Notes: generated from the letters alone by a model not told the origin. A DNA stretch of 23,329 nt from Rhodothermales bacterium (GCA_028283985.1 JANQSQ010000194.1:1-23329); one strand, 5' to 3'. Counted from the stretch's first letter, positions 8,701 through 15,626 are shown. Numbers and translations are program-made.

Positions 8701-9548
8701 TGGTTTGCAGGAAGAATAATCTTGCGATTTTTCTTCTCCTCGAGAATCTCTCCGGTGTCCTCATCCACGATCTCGTGCACTTCTTCGACGGTAATCGAAG
8801 CAGCCAGATTACGACCGACCCATTTGTTGAACGGCCGCTTCGTCGAAACATCCCCTTCGTCGGCCAGATCGAATATTCTCAGGATTTCATCGTTGGATGA
8901 GTGTCCCAATGCGCGCAAAAGCGTCGTAACCGGAAGTTTCTTCTTCCGATCGATATAAGCCCACATCACGTTGCTTACATCGGTCGAAAATTCAATCCAG
9001 GAACCGCGGAAAGGTATTACGCGGGCTGAAAAAAGCTCCGTGCCGTTCGGGTGAATGCTTAGCCCGAAAAACACCCCGGGACTACGGTGCAATTGTGAAA
9101 CAACGACACGCTCGGCGCCATTGATGACGAAGGTGCCCTGCTTCGTCATGAACGGCAGATTCCCGAGGTACACCTCCTGCTCGATCGCCTCTTCCGGTTC
9201 GTCCTCGTCCTCGTCTTCCTTGCTCGAGAGGCGAAGGCGCGCCTTCAGCGGCACGGCATAGGTCAGGCCCTGCGCAATACACTCCGGCACCGAATGCTTC
9301 GGAGCATCCAGTTCGTAGTCTATGAATTCGAGGGTATACCGCTCACGGCTGTCCTGTATCGGAAAATGCTCCTTGAAAACCCCCTGGAGTCCGATATCCT
9401 TTCGTTCTTCCGGCGACACATCAGGCTGCGCAAAATCCGCGAACGACTGGAGCTGGATATCCAGAAAATCCGGGTATTCGTGTATGATCGGAATGCGAGC
9501 ATAGGATATGCGCTTGCCTTGGGTTGCTTGACCGTTCGTATGGGGCAT
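5715..9548 (-). CDS. rpoB: RNA polymerase beta subunit
   Basis: The second-largest RNA polymerase subunit, 1277 residues. Recognisable segments include NGAERVVVSQLHRSPGVFF (143-161), an acidic stretch at 110-125, the rifampicin pocket around 475-505, PIETPEGPNIGLI (about 530-542), and the C-terminal QPLGGKAQLGGQRLGEMEVWAL that contacts beta-prime. In the rifampicin pocket Q483, D486, H496 and S501 correspond to E. coli Q513, D516, H526 and S531, so the classic resistance positions are wild type. I chose the ATG at 9548 because it is the first ATG and because N-terminal similarity begins close to it; a GTG at 9614 would add 22 residues of low-complexity sequence. No clear Shine-Dalgarno is seen. 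It lies between rplL and rpoC in the usual order. Confidence 0.98.
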   Translation of the reverse strand: MPHTNGQATQGKRISYARIPIIHEYPDFLDIQLQSFADFAQPDVSPEERKDIGLQGVFKEHFPIQDSRERYTLEFIDYELDAPKHSVPECIAQGLTYAVPLKARLRLSSKEDEDEDEPEEAIEQEVYLGNLPFMTKQGTFVINGAERVVVSQLHRSPGVFFGLSIHPNGTELFSARVIPFRGSWIEFSTDVSNVMWAYIDRKKKLPVTTLLRALGHSSNDEILRIFDLADEGDVSTKRPFNKWVGRNLAASITVEEVHEIVDEDTGEILEEKKNRKIILPANHVLQEEDYAKLKEAGVKTVWLLKKDEQEQLDKSTLIETLRKDPAHSYAEALEYMYLQLRGSEAPDLESARGILDRLFFSEKRYDLGEVGRYRINTRLDLDTPSDTLTLTPDDIVAIIRELVNLQNGKSNVDDIDHLGNRRVRTVGEQLATQFSLGLARMARTIKERMNLRDADKFSPQDLVNARTVSSVVNTFFGTNQLSQFMDQTNPLAELTHKRRMSALGPGGLTRERAGFEVRDVHYTHYGRLCPIETPEGPNIGLISSLCVHATINDFGFIETPYRVVENSKVTRKIRFLSAEEEDNAVIAQANAPLDKKGNFVNDYVKCRHRGDFPIAPPSRVEYMDVAPNQIVSPAASLIPFLEHDDANRALMGSNMQRQAVPLLRAEAPLVGTGLEGRVARDSRAVLVAEGEGVVEYVDATRIVVRYDRNTENADLNFVESVREYQLVKFRRTNQDTSVNQKPIVSKGQRVSAGTVLTDGFATENGELALGKNVLVAFMPWRGYNFEDAIVLSERLVTEDVYTSIHIEEFELQVRDTKRGEEELTREIPNVSEEATKDLDERGIIRVGAEVNAGDIIVGKITPKGETDPTPEEKLLRAIFGDKAGDVKDASLTAPPGMKGVVIATELFGRRKLDSASKKLEGKRLGEIEARFDRAKEELDRLFWEKFFRIVGRKSSVGVEDREGAVLLSKGAKFTKTALKDITPDQLAPGKDMTGDQEANERIRQLLRNYARARSRMHGEMKRDKHQVQMGDELPPGIVQLAKVYVARKRKVQVGDKMAGRHGNKGVVARIVPVEDMPFLEDGTSVDIVLNPLGVPSRMNLGQIFETLLGWAGKKLGASFATPIFDGAKMDDIRVRLEEAGLPIDGRAQLYDGRTGNAFDEKTTVGYIYMLKLSHLVEDKIHARSIGPYSLITQQPLGGKAQLGGQRLGEMEVWALYAYGAAHTLQEMLTYKSDDVQGRSKAYESIVKGENMPEAGMPESFQVLVRELQGLGLEVRLD

Positions 9549-9635
9549 GGATGGAGTGGATGGAAGGGGGGGAAACGTGTCGAACGATAACGATGCAAAG
9601 GATGCGTGACGCACAAGGCGTCATGCCCTTCGCGT

Positions 9636-10019
9636 TTATTTGAGTTCGACTTCGGCGCCTGCTTCTTCAAGCTTGGTCTTTATCTCCTGCGCCTCGTCTT
9701 TGCCAACCGCTTCCTTCACGGTGTTCGGCGCGCCGTCCACAAGTTCCTTCGCCTCCTTGAGGCCAAGGCCGGTGAGACTGCGTACCTCCTTGATCACGGC
9801 AATCTTGTTGCCGCCGATACCCTTCAGCACGACATTGAATTCCGTTTGCTCTTCGGCGCCGGCTGCCCCGTCGCCTCCGGCAGCGGGCCCTGCTATGACC
9901 GCCGCGGCCGCCGCAGCTGGTTTGATACCGTACTCCTCCTCAAGAAGCGTGGCCAGGTCATTGGCGTCCTTGACCGTGAGGTTAACAAGTTCTTCTGCAA
10001 TTTTTTTGATGTCCGCCAT
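9636..10019 (-). CDS. rplL: 50S ribosomal protein L7/L12
   Basis: The 127-residue multicopy stalk protein that recruits translational GTPases. It has the N-terminal L10-binding/dimerisation helices (MADIKKIAEELVNLTVKDA), an Ala/Gly-rich hinge at about 35-55, and the conserved C-terminal factor-binding domain (FNVVLKGIGGNKIAVIKEVR, then LTGLGLKEAKELV). The ATG at 10019 is preceded by AGGAG 12 bases upstream, one of the better ribosome-binding sites in this cluster, which fits the need for more L12 than L10. An in-frame start 16 codons upstream is unlikely because the extension is not L12-like. It follows rplJ after 117 bases and precedes rpoB by 87. Confidence 0.97.
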   Translation of the reverse strand: MADIKKIAEELVNLTVKDANDLATLLEEEYGIKPAAAAAAVIAGPAAGGDGAAGAEEQTEFNVVLKGIGGNKIAVIKEVRSLTGLGLKEAKELVDGAPNTVKEAVGKDEAQEIKTKLEEAGAEVELK

Positions 10020-10123
10020 GTTGAATTCGTTCTCCTGCGAGCAGTCTCTGCCGCCGTACTCCGGCAACTGTGCCGCACATTAAGGATGGATGGTGAAAGT
10101 GACGATGATTGTTTCCGAGTCGG

Positions 10124-10142
10124 GCATGACGCACGGTCATGC
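10124..10142 (-). repeat. Hairpin across the rplJ stop codon
   Basis: GCATGAC at 10124-10130 and GTCATGC at 10136-10142 are perfect 7-base complements around a 5-base loop. The rplJ stop codon (10137-10139) lies inside one arm. No T-run follows, so it is not a standard terminator; it may modulate readthrough, mRNA processing or coupling to rplL. Confidence 0.55.
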
Positions 10143-10664
10143 GGCGCGACCTGCGATTTCGCGAATCGCGGCAGCAAGGTTGCGGGCCGGCGCCTGCACC
10201 TTGCCGAGCACATTCGAAACAGGAGCAAGCAACAAACCGACGACGTCGCCTATGAGCTCGTCTTTCGACTTAAGCGACGCCAGTACGTCCAGCGAGCCCT
10301 CCCCGTAAAAAGCCCCATCTATGTAAACGGCCTTGACTTCAGGGCGAGTCGCGGATTCATCTTTCAGGAAATCCCGGATGACGCGGGCCGGCGCCGACGG
10401 CTCCCCGCCGAATGCGATAGCCGTAGGACCTTTCAGGTACTCCAGCAACTCGCTATACGCGGGGCGCTCCTCCATTGCAAGGCGCACCAGCGTATTCTTA
10501 TACACCTTGAACGACACGCCGGCATCGCGGAAACGATTGCGCAAATCGTTCGCCTGGCTGACCGTCAGCCCGGAATAATTGGTCAGGTAAACGATCGTGT
10601 TTGCGTCGAGCATCTGCGCGATCTCCGCAACGACCGTTTCCTTGTGTGCTTTTGTCATGGGCAT
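10137..10664 (-). CDS. rplJ: 50S ribosomal protein L10
   Basis: The 175-residue base of the ribosomal stalk. It begins with the typical T-K-A-H-K-E N-terminus and has the segments VYLTNYSGLTVSQANDLRNR and FKVYKNTLVRLA, which bind 23S rRNA, followed by the C-terminal helices that carry L12 dimers (about 130-175). The start at 10664 (MPM) is favoured over the ATG two codons later because GAGG lies seven bases upstream; either gives nearly the same protein. The family is known to repress its own operon by binding the mRNA leader; the 99-base gap to rplA is the place for such a leader here. Confidence 0.97.
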   Translation of the reverse strand: MPMTKAHKETVVAEIAQMLDANTIVYLTNYSGLTVSQANDLRNRFRDAGVSFKVYKNTLVRLAMEERPAYSELLEYLKGPTAIAFGGEPSAPARVIRDFLKDESATRPEVKAVYIDGAFYGEGSLDVLASLKSKDELIGDVVGLLLAPVSNVLGKVQAPARNLAAAIREIAGRAA

Positions 10665-10763
10665 GTCGGCGCCTCGCTATCTCGATCGGTTGCTCTCGGG
10701 CTATCCGGCATAAACCGGCTATGCTACTTGTAATCGGGAACAGGGATGAACCGGCGAAAGGCG
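10665..10763 (-). promoter_or_regulatory. rplJ leader, possible L10-L12 autoregulatory site
   Basis: This 99-base untranslated gap separates rplA from rplJ. In many bacteria the L10-L12 complex binds such a leader to repress rplJL translation. Here I can see a small CCGG-TTTATG-CCGG hairpin (10705-10718) and the GAGG ribosome-binding site, but I cannot recognise a definite kink-turn, so the regulatory role rests on position and family knowledge. Confidence 0.35.
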
Positions 10764-11474
10764 CTACCGAAGCGCACTCACGACCTGGATACGATCCAGT
10801 GGGATCGGCGGCCCCATCGATGTCGAGATCGAAGCGGATCGGACGTACGTACCCTTCGCCGAAGCGGGACGCAACCGAAGCACTTCCTTAAGAAACATCT
10901 CCGCATTTTCCCGGAGATCATCTGCGGAAAACGACACTTTGCCGATCGGTGTATGCAGATTTCCGGATTTGTCCACGCGAAAGTCGATTTTCCCCGCTTT
11001 GACCTGTTGCACAGCCGGACCGACATCCATCGTGACCGTGCCGCTCTTGGGGTTAGGCATAAGCCCTCTGGGCCCCAGTACGCGCCCGAGTTTGGCGACA
11101 TCGCGCATCACATCGGGCGTGGCAACCACCACATCGAAATCGGTCCATCCCTTCGTCCGGATACGTTCGATAAGGTCATGCAGACCGACATAATCGGCGC
11201 CGGCCTCTCTGGCCTCTTCCTGTTTGCCTTCGCTGGCCAGTACAAGCACGCGCACCTCCTTGCCCGTGCCGTGCGGCAGTGCCGCCGTACCCCGAACCAT
11301 CTGGTCGGCATGGCGCGGATCGACCCCGAGCCGCAGATCGATATCAACCGATTCGTCGAACTTGGCGGCGCCTGTCTTCGCAATCAGGGCACAGGCGTCT
11401 TCGAGCGTGAAGGGACCTCCCGCCTCTTTGACCATCTCGGCCGCCTGCCGGTAACGTTTTCCTTTTTTCGCCAT
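10764..11474 (-). CDS. rplA: 50S ribosomal protein L1
   Basis: The 236-residue L1 stalk protein, which moves with the E-site tRNA and in many bacteria also represses the rplKA mRNA. Diagnostic segments are FDESVDIDLRLGVDPRHADQ (about 39-58), RGTAALPHGTGK, and the family signature GRVLGPRGLMPNPKSGTV (about 129-146). The ATG at 11474 opens the standard MAKKGKRYR N-terminus; an upstream frame extension of 11 residues is not L1-like. No Shine-Dalgarno is visible. It follows rplK after 91 bases. Confidence 0.97.
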   Translation of the reverse strand: MAKKGKRYRQAAEMVKEAGGPFTLEDACALIAKTGAAKFDESVDIDLRLGVDPRHADQMVRGTAALPHGTGKEVRVLVLASEGKQEEAREAGADYVGLHDLIERIRTKGWTDFDVVVATPDVMRDVAKLGRVLGPRGLMPNPKSGTVTMDVGPAVQQVKAGKIDFRVDKSGNLHTPIGKVSFSADDLRENAEMFLKEVLRLRPASAKGTYVRSASISTSMGPPIPLDRIQVVSALR

Positions 11475-11565
11475 CCGATTATGTAGCGGGCGTGGTGTCT
11501 GTGTCAACGATGATTGGAGTCGCCGGACGCAGAAACCCTGCCCCGATCATGCAAAAGGGCCTTGT

Positions 11566-12000
11566 TCAAGAGGGGCCGCCTTCGACGCGCACCCCCATCG
11601 AGCGCGCCGTGCCGGCTATCATGGAAGCCGCCTTGTCTATATCGAACGCATTGAGATCCTCCATCTTCTGCCCGGCAATCTTGCGGCAATCCTCCCAGGT
11701 CACCGTTCCCACTTTTTGCCGTAGGGGATCTCCGGATCCCGCCGGTATCTTCGCGGCAGTCTTCAGAAGCACCGCCGCAGGGGGACTCTTGACGATGAAG
11801 CTGAAGGTTTTGTCGGTATATACCGTGATCACGACAGGAAGAACAAGCCCCATCCTGTCCTTCGTCGCCGCATTGAACTGCTTGCAGAACTCCATGATGT
11901 TCACCCCTTTCTGCCCCAACGCAGGACCTATCGGGGGGGCCGGATTCGCCTGTCCGGCCTTGATCTGAAGCTTGATGTACCCGTCGATCGGCTTCGCCAT
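11566..12000 (-). CDS. rplK: 50S ribosomal protein L11
   Basis: The 144-residue protein of the GTPase-associated centre, binding the 23S rRNA thiostrepton region. The N-terminal domain has the family segment AGQANPAPPIGPALGQKGVN (15-34), whose prolines form the thiostrepton-facing surface. The C-terminal RNA-binding domain ends with the helix containing FDIDKAASMIAGTARSMGV. Length and both ends match the family. There is no Shine-Dalgarno before the ATG at 12000, and the gap to nusG is unusually long and AT-rich. Confidence 0.97.
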   Translation of the reverse strand: MAKPIDGYIKLQIKAGQANPAPPIGPALGQKGVNIMEFCKQFNAATKDRMGLVLPVVITVYTDKTFSFIVKSPPAAVLLKTAAKIPAGSGDPLRQKVGTVTWEDCRKIAGQKMEDLNAFDIDKAASMIAGTARSMGVRVEGGPS

Positions 12001-12218
12001 ACTGTAAAGCGCGGTGCAAGCGCCAGGAAAATCGTACCGTACTGTACTGTACTTATTTGTATTTGTACGCCCGGCTCCCGCCTTCTGTTAATTTGGTAAC
12101 AAAAGTCAGCCTACCAATATCGGAAATTTTTGGGAAATATTCCACAAAAAACGCGGGGGGCACTCATAGGTTCTAATATTATTCATAATCAGAGTATCCT
12201 ATAGCACGTTAACAGGCC
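12001..12218 (-). promoter_or_regulatory. Long AT-rich leader/promoter region of rplK
   Basis: The 218 bases between nusG and rplK are clearly richer in A and T than the genes around them. They hold a 14-mer (12188-12201) repeated at 182-195, a short tandem array of four 5-base units CGTAC/TGTAC (12033-12052), and several T-runs. On the minus strand TTAACG, a 16-base spacer and GATTAT form a weak sigma-70-like pair around the octamer GGATACTC. I infer an internal promoter and, from family knowledge, a possible L1-binding leader; no individual element is certain. Confidence 0.4.
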
Positions 12219-12773
12219 CTAATCGTCCCGCTCCACCTGGAGATAATCCAGTTCCAGGGGCGTCTTGCGCCCAAAAATGGATACCATCACTTTGACTTTC
12301 ATTTTGTCGGGATACACCTCCTCGACAAAACCGCTGAAATTGTTGAACGGGCCATCCACTACCTTCACGAGGTCCCCGTTCTTGAACGGCATCTCCGGCT
12401 GTTCGCCCGCCTCCCGAACCTCGTTCATTTTGCCCATGATCCGGTTTATTTCATCGGGGCGCAACGGCGTGGGCTCGTCGCCTGTGGTCAGAAAACCAAT
12501 CACCGAGGGAAGATTGGAAATGACATGCTGCAACTCGGTATCCAAGGCGATATGCAGCATCACATATCCCGGAAAGAACGTCTTCTCGCGCGTACGCTTT
12601 TTGCCGCTGCGCATCTCGAAAACGGTCTCGGTAGGAATCATGACCTCATTGATTCTGTCTTGCAGATTGAGACGCTCGATCTCCTTTTCGAGATATTGCT
12701 TGACCTTTTTTTCGTGGCCCGAAAACGTGCGCAGCACGTACCATTTGCGGATAATTTCCTTTTCCTTGACCAT
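12219..12773 (-). CDS. nusG: Transcription antitermination/elongation factor NusG
   Basis: The 184-residue processivity factor binds the beta-prime clamp helices and links RNA polymerase to the ribosome or Rho. The NGN domain begins at WYVLRTFSGHE (11-21) and includes FFPGYV (66-71). The KOW domain lies at about 128-160 (GDLVKVVDGPFNNFSGFVEEV), followed by the conserved end SIFGRKTPLELDYLQVE. Length is normal for the family. The ATG at 12773 is preceded by AGGGAAG. It follows secE after 54 bases, as in most bacteria. Confidence 0.97.
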   Translation of the reverse strand: MVKEKEIIRKWYVLRTFSGHEKKVKQYLEKEIERLNLQDRINEVMIPTETVFEMRSGKKRTREKTFFPGYVMLHIALDTELQHVISNLPSVIGFLTTGDEPTPLRPDEINRIMGKMNEVREAGEQPEMPFKNGDLVKVVDGPFNNFSGFVEEVYPDKMKVKVMVSIFGRKTPLELDYLQVERDD

Positions 12774-12827
12774 CTTCCCTGTACCTGAGAAAAATGTCTC
12801 GACGAGATATGCTTCGGCGTGACCGGA

Positions 12828-13007
12828 TCAGCTGTATATGAACTCCAGCACCCGGCTAATGATCTGATCGGCTCCCCAAATGTACAGGGAAATGATCATC
12901 GACGCCAGCAGGGTGATCAGCGTATTGCTGATCAGTTCGTTACGCGCAGGCCAGCTGACCTTGCGCATCTCCCTGGTTACGTCACCCAAATATTCGGCCA
13001 CCTTCAT
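12828..13007 (-). CDS. secE: Preprotein translocase subunit SecE
   Basis: A short gene of 59 codons, identified by translating the minus strand between nusG and tRNA-Trp. The product starts MKVAEYLGDVTREMRKVSWP, where the amphipathic helix and the VSWPARNEL motif are the SecE hallmark, and continues with one membrane segment (about residues 28-46, ISNTLITLLASMIISLYIW). SecE clamps the SecY channel in the inner membrane. This is the single-membrane-segment form found in most bacteria, not the three-segment form of enterobacteria. Position directly before nusG is the canonical one and supports the call. The stop is TGA at 12828-12830. Confidence 0.95.
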   Translation of the reverse strand: MKVAEYLGDVTREMRKVSWPARNELISNTLITLLASMIISLYIWGADQIISRVLEFIYS

Positions 13008-13051
13008 GTTCGATCCCGGTTAACGGCGCGTCACGCCATGAATGTTGCGGG

Positions 13052-13124
<73 letters not shown>

Positions 13125-13184
13125 GTGTACGGCGATGGTTGCTGCTGCATGATTCGTATGCGAAAAACGGCGTTGCATCGCATG
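13125..13184. other. Gap where tuf is usually found
   Basis: Only 60 bases separate tRNA-Thr(GGT) from tRNA-Trp. I see no coding remnant of EF-Tu in any frame. The tuf gene is presumably elsewhere in the genome. Confidence 0.7.
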
Positions 13185-13256
<72 letters not shown>

Positions 13257-13276
13257 CGAAACCGGCATGCGCTTGC

Positions 13277-13352
13277 TGGAGCGGAAGACGGGATTCGAAC
13301 CCGCGACCCTCAGCTTGGAAGGCTGATGCTCTACCATCTGAGCTACTTCCGC
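13277..13352 (-). tRNA. tRNA-Gly (anticodon TCC)
   Basis: The cloverleaf has acceptor arms GCGGAAG/CTTCCGC, anticodon stem TCAGC/GCTGA around loop CTTCCAA (anticodon TCC), T-arm GGTTCGAATCC and discriminator T. Unlike the other four tRNAs here, CCA follows the discriminator in the DNA (13277-13279), so the 3' end appears encoded. Confidence 0.95.
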
Positions 13353-13436
13353 TACGATACGTCATACGGTACTCCGGTCGGGAAGGTGCACCGTACAGGC
13401 GCCCCGTCCCATAAAGCCGTCGAAGGTAAAAGGGTG

Positions 13437-13518
13437 TGGGCAGGGGAGGATTCGAACCTCCGAACCCTGAGGGAGCAGATTTACAGTCTGCCGCCTTTGA
13501 CCACTCGGCAACCTGCCC
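13437..13518 (-). tRNA. tRNA-Tyr (anticodon GTA)
   Basis: The 82-base class II tRNA has acceptor arms GGGCAGG/CCTGCCC, anticodon stem GCAGA/TCTGC around loop CTGTAAA (anticodon GTA), a long variable arm (CTCCCTCAGGGTTC region), T-arm GGTTCGAATCC and discriminator A. The GTA anticodon is a queuosine substrate, so queA upstream acts on it. The 3' CCA is not encoded. Confidence 0.95.
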
Positions 13519-13577
13519 GGTACTGCCGGAGAACGCGCCCCGAAAAGGTCTTATCAAAAACACCTGTCCGCATGAAG

Positions 13578-13650
13578 AGCTGGCGAAGGGACTCGAACCC
13601 CCAACCTGCTCATTACAAGTGAGCTGCTCTACCGGTTGAGCTACGCCAGC
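13578..13650 (-). tRNA. tRNA-Thr (anticodon TGT)
   Basis: The 73-base cloverleaf has acceptor arms GCTGGCG/CGCCAGC, anticodon stem GCTCA/TGAGC around loop CTTGTAA (anticodon TGT), T-arm GGTTCGAGTCC and discriminator T. The 3' CCA is not encoded. It is the first gene of the tRNA cluster. Confidence 0.95.
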
Positions 13651-13683
13651 CTCGCCGCCTCCCGGGCGACTCCAGTCTTTCAA

Positions 13684-13711
13684 ATTACGTATTTGCAGCG
13701 CACGGCGTCAA
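13684..13711 (-). promoter_or_regulatory. Candidate promoter of the tRNA cluster
   Basis: On the minus strand TTGACG (13706-13711), a 16-base spacer and CGTAAT (13684-13689) resemble a sigma-70 type promoter. Transcription would start near 13676, about 26 bases before tRNA-Thr(TGT). The -35 matches the consensus at five of six bases and the -10 at four. The sequence after it, TTTG, is also reminiscent of the Bacteroidota TAnnTTTG element with one base missing. Confidence 0.45.
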
Positions 13712-13763
13712 CCTGCATGCCGCAAACAGGGGCTGCATATCCCGTAGAAGGCTCAAAGTTTCC

Positions 13764-14417
13764 TTACAGGGGTTTGCTTGTTGGATTTTTTCCTGATTTC
13801 TTTGACGAACGCTTCTTCCGAACATACAGGCGTACCCCGCCTGCGAGCAAGAACAACCCGATCAGGCACAGGACGACCCGCCCGTAATCCCGAAGCCAGA
13901 GACCGACTTGCCGCCAGTTATCCCCCACGGCATATCCGGCCCAGACCATCAGCAATATCCACGCCAGGGCACTCAGCGTGGCTATCGCCGCTGTGCGCAA
14001 ACCGTCAAGACGGGCCATGCCAACCACAAGCCCGATGACTCCGCGGAGTCCCGCCAGAAACCGGTTGGCCGCCACGAGACCATACCCCCAGCGATCCAGT
14101 TGACGCCGGGCCCCGTCAATGCGCTCCGGCGGAACCCATCGGAGCCAGCGTGATCGCAGCACGGCATCGCCAGCCAGATACCCGATAAAATACATCGTCA
14201 TAAATCCCATAACGCTGCCCAGCGTCGCCATGCCGGCCACAAGCAAAAAATGCAGCTTGCCGATGCCCGCGAGATATCCGCCGAACACCACCGCCATGTC
14301 ACCGGGCACAGGAGGAAGTACATTCTCCGCATAGGCAACCAGCAAAATACCGGCATAGGCCCATGCCGGAGACAGTCCGTCCAACCAGATCACCAGATCT
14401 TGCAGCAGATCACCCAT
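13764..14417 (-). CDS. DedA-family (SNARE-associated/VTT domain) membrane protein
   Basis: A 217-residue integral inner-membrane protein. The first third has the DedA motif ENVLPPVPGD (about 31-40) with the key glutamate, followed by FGGYLAG; the second motif is RFLAGLRGVIG (about 118-128) with the conserved arginines. About four to five hydrophobic segments are visible, and the tail is very basic (KKRSSKKSGK). DedA proteins act in membrane homeostasis, and some members flip lipid carriers such as undecaprenyl phosphate or phosphatidylethanolamine; the substrate here cannot be told. The ATG at 14417 overlaps the end of ispF by eight bases, suggesting translational coupling. Placement beside isoprenoid-precursor genes is suggestive of a link to polyprenyl carriers, but that is inference. 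Confidence 0.88.
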   Translation of the reverse strand: MGDLLQDLVIWLDGLSPAWAYAGILLVAYAENVLPPVPGDMAVVFGGYLAGIGKLHFLLVAGMATLGSVMGFMTMYFIGYLAGDAVLRSRWLRWVPPERIDGARRQLDRWGYGLVAANRFLAGLRGVIGLVVGMARLDGLRTAAIATLSALAWILLMVWAGYAVGDNWRQVGLWLRDYGRVVLCLIGLFLLAGGVRLYVRKKRSSKKSGKNPTSKPL

Positions 14418-14895
14418 TCCGGTCTACCGCTATGATCGTGCATATCGCAAACGCAGACGCTCCTTCCCCCCTTCCGATAGCGTCCATTCCTTCGTGTGTC
14501 GTGGCTTTCACGGAAACAGCACTCTCATCCACGGAAAGACAACGGGCGACGATCGCGCGCATCCGGGGAATGTAAGGCTGGAGCCGCGGGCGTTCAAGCA
14601 CGACCGTCGCATCGACATTGTGCGCCCGGTATCCGGCTTGCGAGAGCGTACCGGCCACCCTGCCAAGCAGATCGGCGCCCGCTATACCCGCCCAGCGTTC
14701 ATCCGTATCGGGAAAGTGGGCGCCTATATCCCCGAGAGCCGCAGCGCCCAGCAGCGCATCGGCTACGGCGTGCAGGAGCACATCGGCGTCGGAGTGCCCA
14801 TCAAGACCCTTTTCGAAAGGGATATCCACCCCGCCGATAATCAGAGGGCGGCCTTCGACCAGGCGGTGCACATCGTATCCGAAGCCGATTCTCAT
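14410..14895 (-). CDS. ispF: 2-C-methyl-D-erythritol 2,4-cyclodiphosphate synthase
   Basis: The MEP-pathway enzyme that cyclises CDP-methylerythritol 2-phosphate to MEcPP with release of CMP, a cytoplasmic trimer. At 161 residues it has the family's normal length. GYDVHRL (6-12) gives metal ligands D8 and H10, and DGHSDADVLLHA supplies H34 and the third metal ligand H42. The downstream motifs DIGAHFPDTD and VKATTHEGMDAIGRGEG are also intact. The ATG at 14895 overlaps the ispD stop by four bases (ATGA), so both are probably translated from one message. Confidence 0.97.
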   Translation of the reverse strand: MRIGFGYDVHRLVEGRPLIIGGVDIPFEKGLDGHSDADVLLHAVADALLGAAALGDIGAHFPDTDERWAGIAGADLLGRVAGTLSQAGYRAHNVDATVVLERPRLQPYIPRMRAIVARCLSVDESAVSVKATTHEGMDAIGRGEGASAFAICTIIAVDRNG

Positions 14896-15626
14896 GGCTC
14901 TACGAACGAAGTTCGCTCGAATGAAGACTGAATGATCCCGGCCAATTCGAAGTCTGCGGGCGTGGTCACTTTGATATTCAATGGACTACCCGCGACCAGA
15001 ACCACCGGCCGGCCGATATGCTGTACAAGCGCCACATCGTCCGAAGCGTCGCGTCCCTCGCTGCGAGCCGCGCGGTGCGCCTCTTCAAGCCAGACCCGGC
15101 GGAATGCCTGCGGCGTCTGCATACGACAGAGCCGTTCCCTGTCTACGGTTTCCGCAAATACGCCCCGGGATACTGTGCGCAGGGTATCTGAAACAGGCAA
15201 CGCAAGAGCCGCGGCCCCCTCCTGAAGAGCCGCAGAAATCACCGCATCGACGCACTCTGCGGGGACAAAAGGGCGCACTGCATCGTGCACAAGCACAATG
15301 TCCATATCGGAAGACACGGACCCGATCGGAGGCGTTGCACCGAGCGCTGCCGCAACAGAGTCCTGCCGGCTGGTTCCACCTGAGATCACGGCATGAATTT
15401 TCCGGAATCCGCGGGTATGCAAATCCGAGGCCACCCACTCCGTGTCCCCCTCCGGAGCAGCTACCACGATATAATCAACCCGGGGGTGCCGTTCAAATAC
15501 ACGGAGTGTTTGCACCAGAAGAGGCACGCCCCCGAGATTCCGATACTGCTTGCGCGCGCCGCCCATGCGCGCGCCGCGGCCCGCAGCCGGAACGAGTACG
15601 GTAACGATAGGCAATGCTTTCTTCAC
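14892..15626 (-). CDS. ispD: 2-C-methyl-D-erythritol 4-phosphate cytidylyltransferase
   Basis: The enzyme transfers CMP from CTP to methylerythritol 4-phosphate, the step before IspE in the MEP isoprenoid pathway. The 244-residue product has the nucleotide-binding loop PAAGRGARMGGARKQY (13-28), VHDAVRPFV (about 114-122), METHYL-site motif QTPQAF and the C-terminal KVTTPADFELA. Translation probably starts at GTG 15626, which has GGAG seven to eight bases upstream; there is no ATG before the essential glycine-rich loop. It lies 57 bases after queA and overlaps ispF by four bases. ispE, the intervening pathway step, is not in this window. Confidence 0.96.
   Translation of the reverse strand: MKKALPIVTVLVPAAGRGARMGGARKQYRNLGGVPLLVQTLRVFERHPRVDYIVVAAPEGDTEWVASDLHTRGFRKIHAVISGGTSRQDSVAAALGATPPIGSVSSDMDIVLVHDAVRPFVPAECVDAVISAALQEGAAALALPVSDTLRTVSRGVFAETVDRERLCRMQTPQAFRRVWLEEAHRAARSEGRDASDDVALVQHIGRPVVLVAGSPLNIKVTTPADFELAGIIQSSFERTSFVEP

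Noticed and set aside
5691..8900. A 1069-codon plus-strand open frame opposite rpoB
   Set aside because: Same reasoning: antisense shadow of a strongly biased coding sequence, with no motif of its own.
9606..10733. A 375-codon plus-strand frame opposite rplL and rplJ
   Set aside because: It runs across two well-defined ribosomal protein genes and their gap and resembles no protein family.
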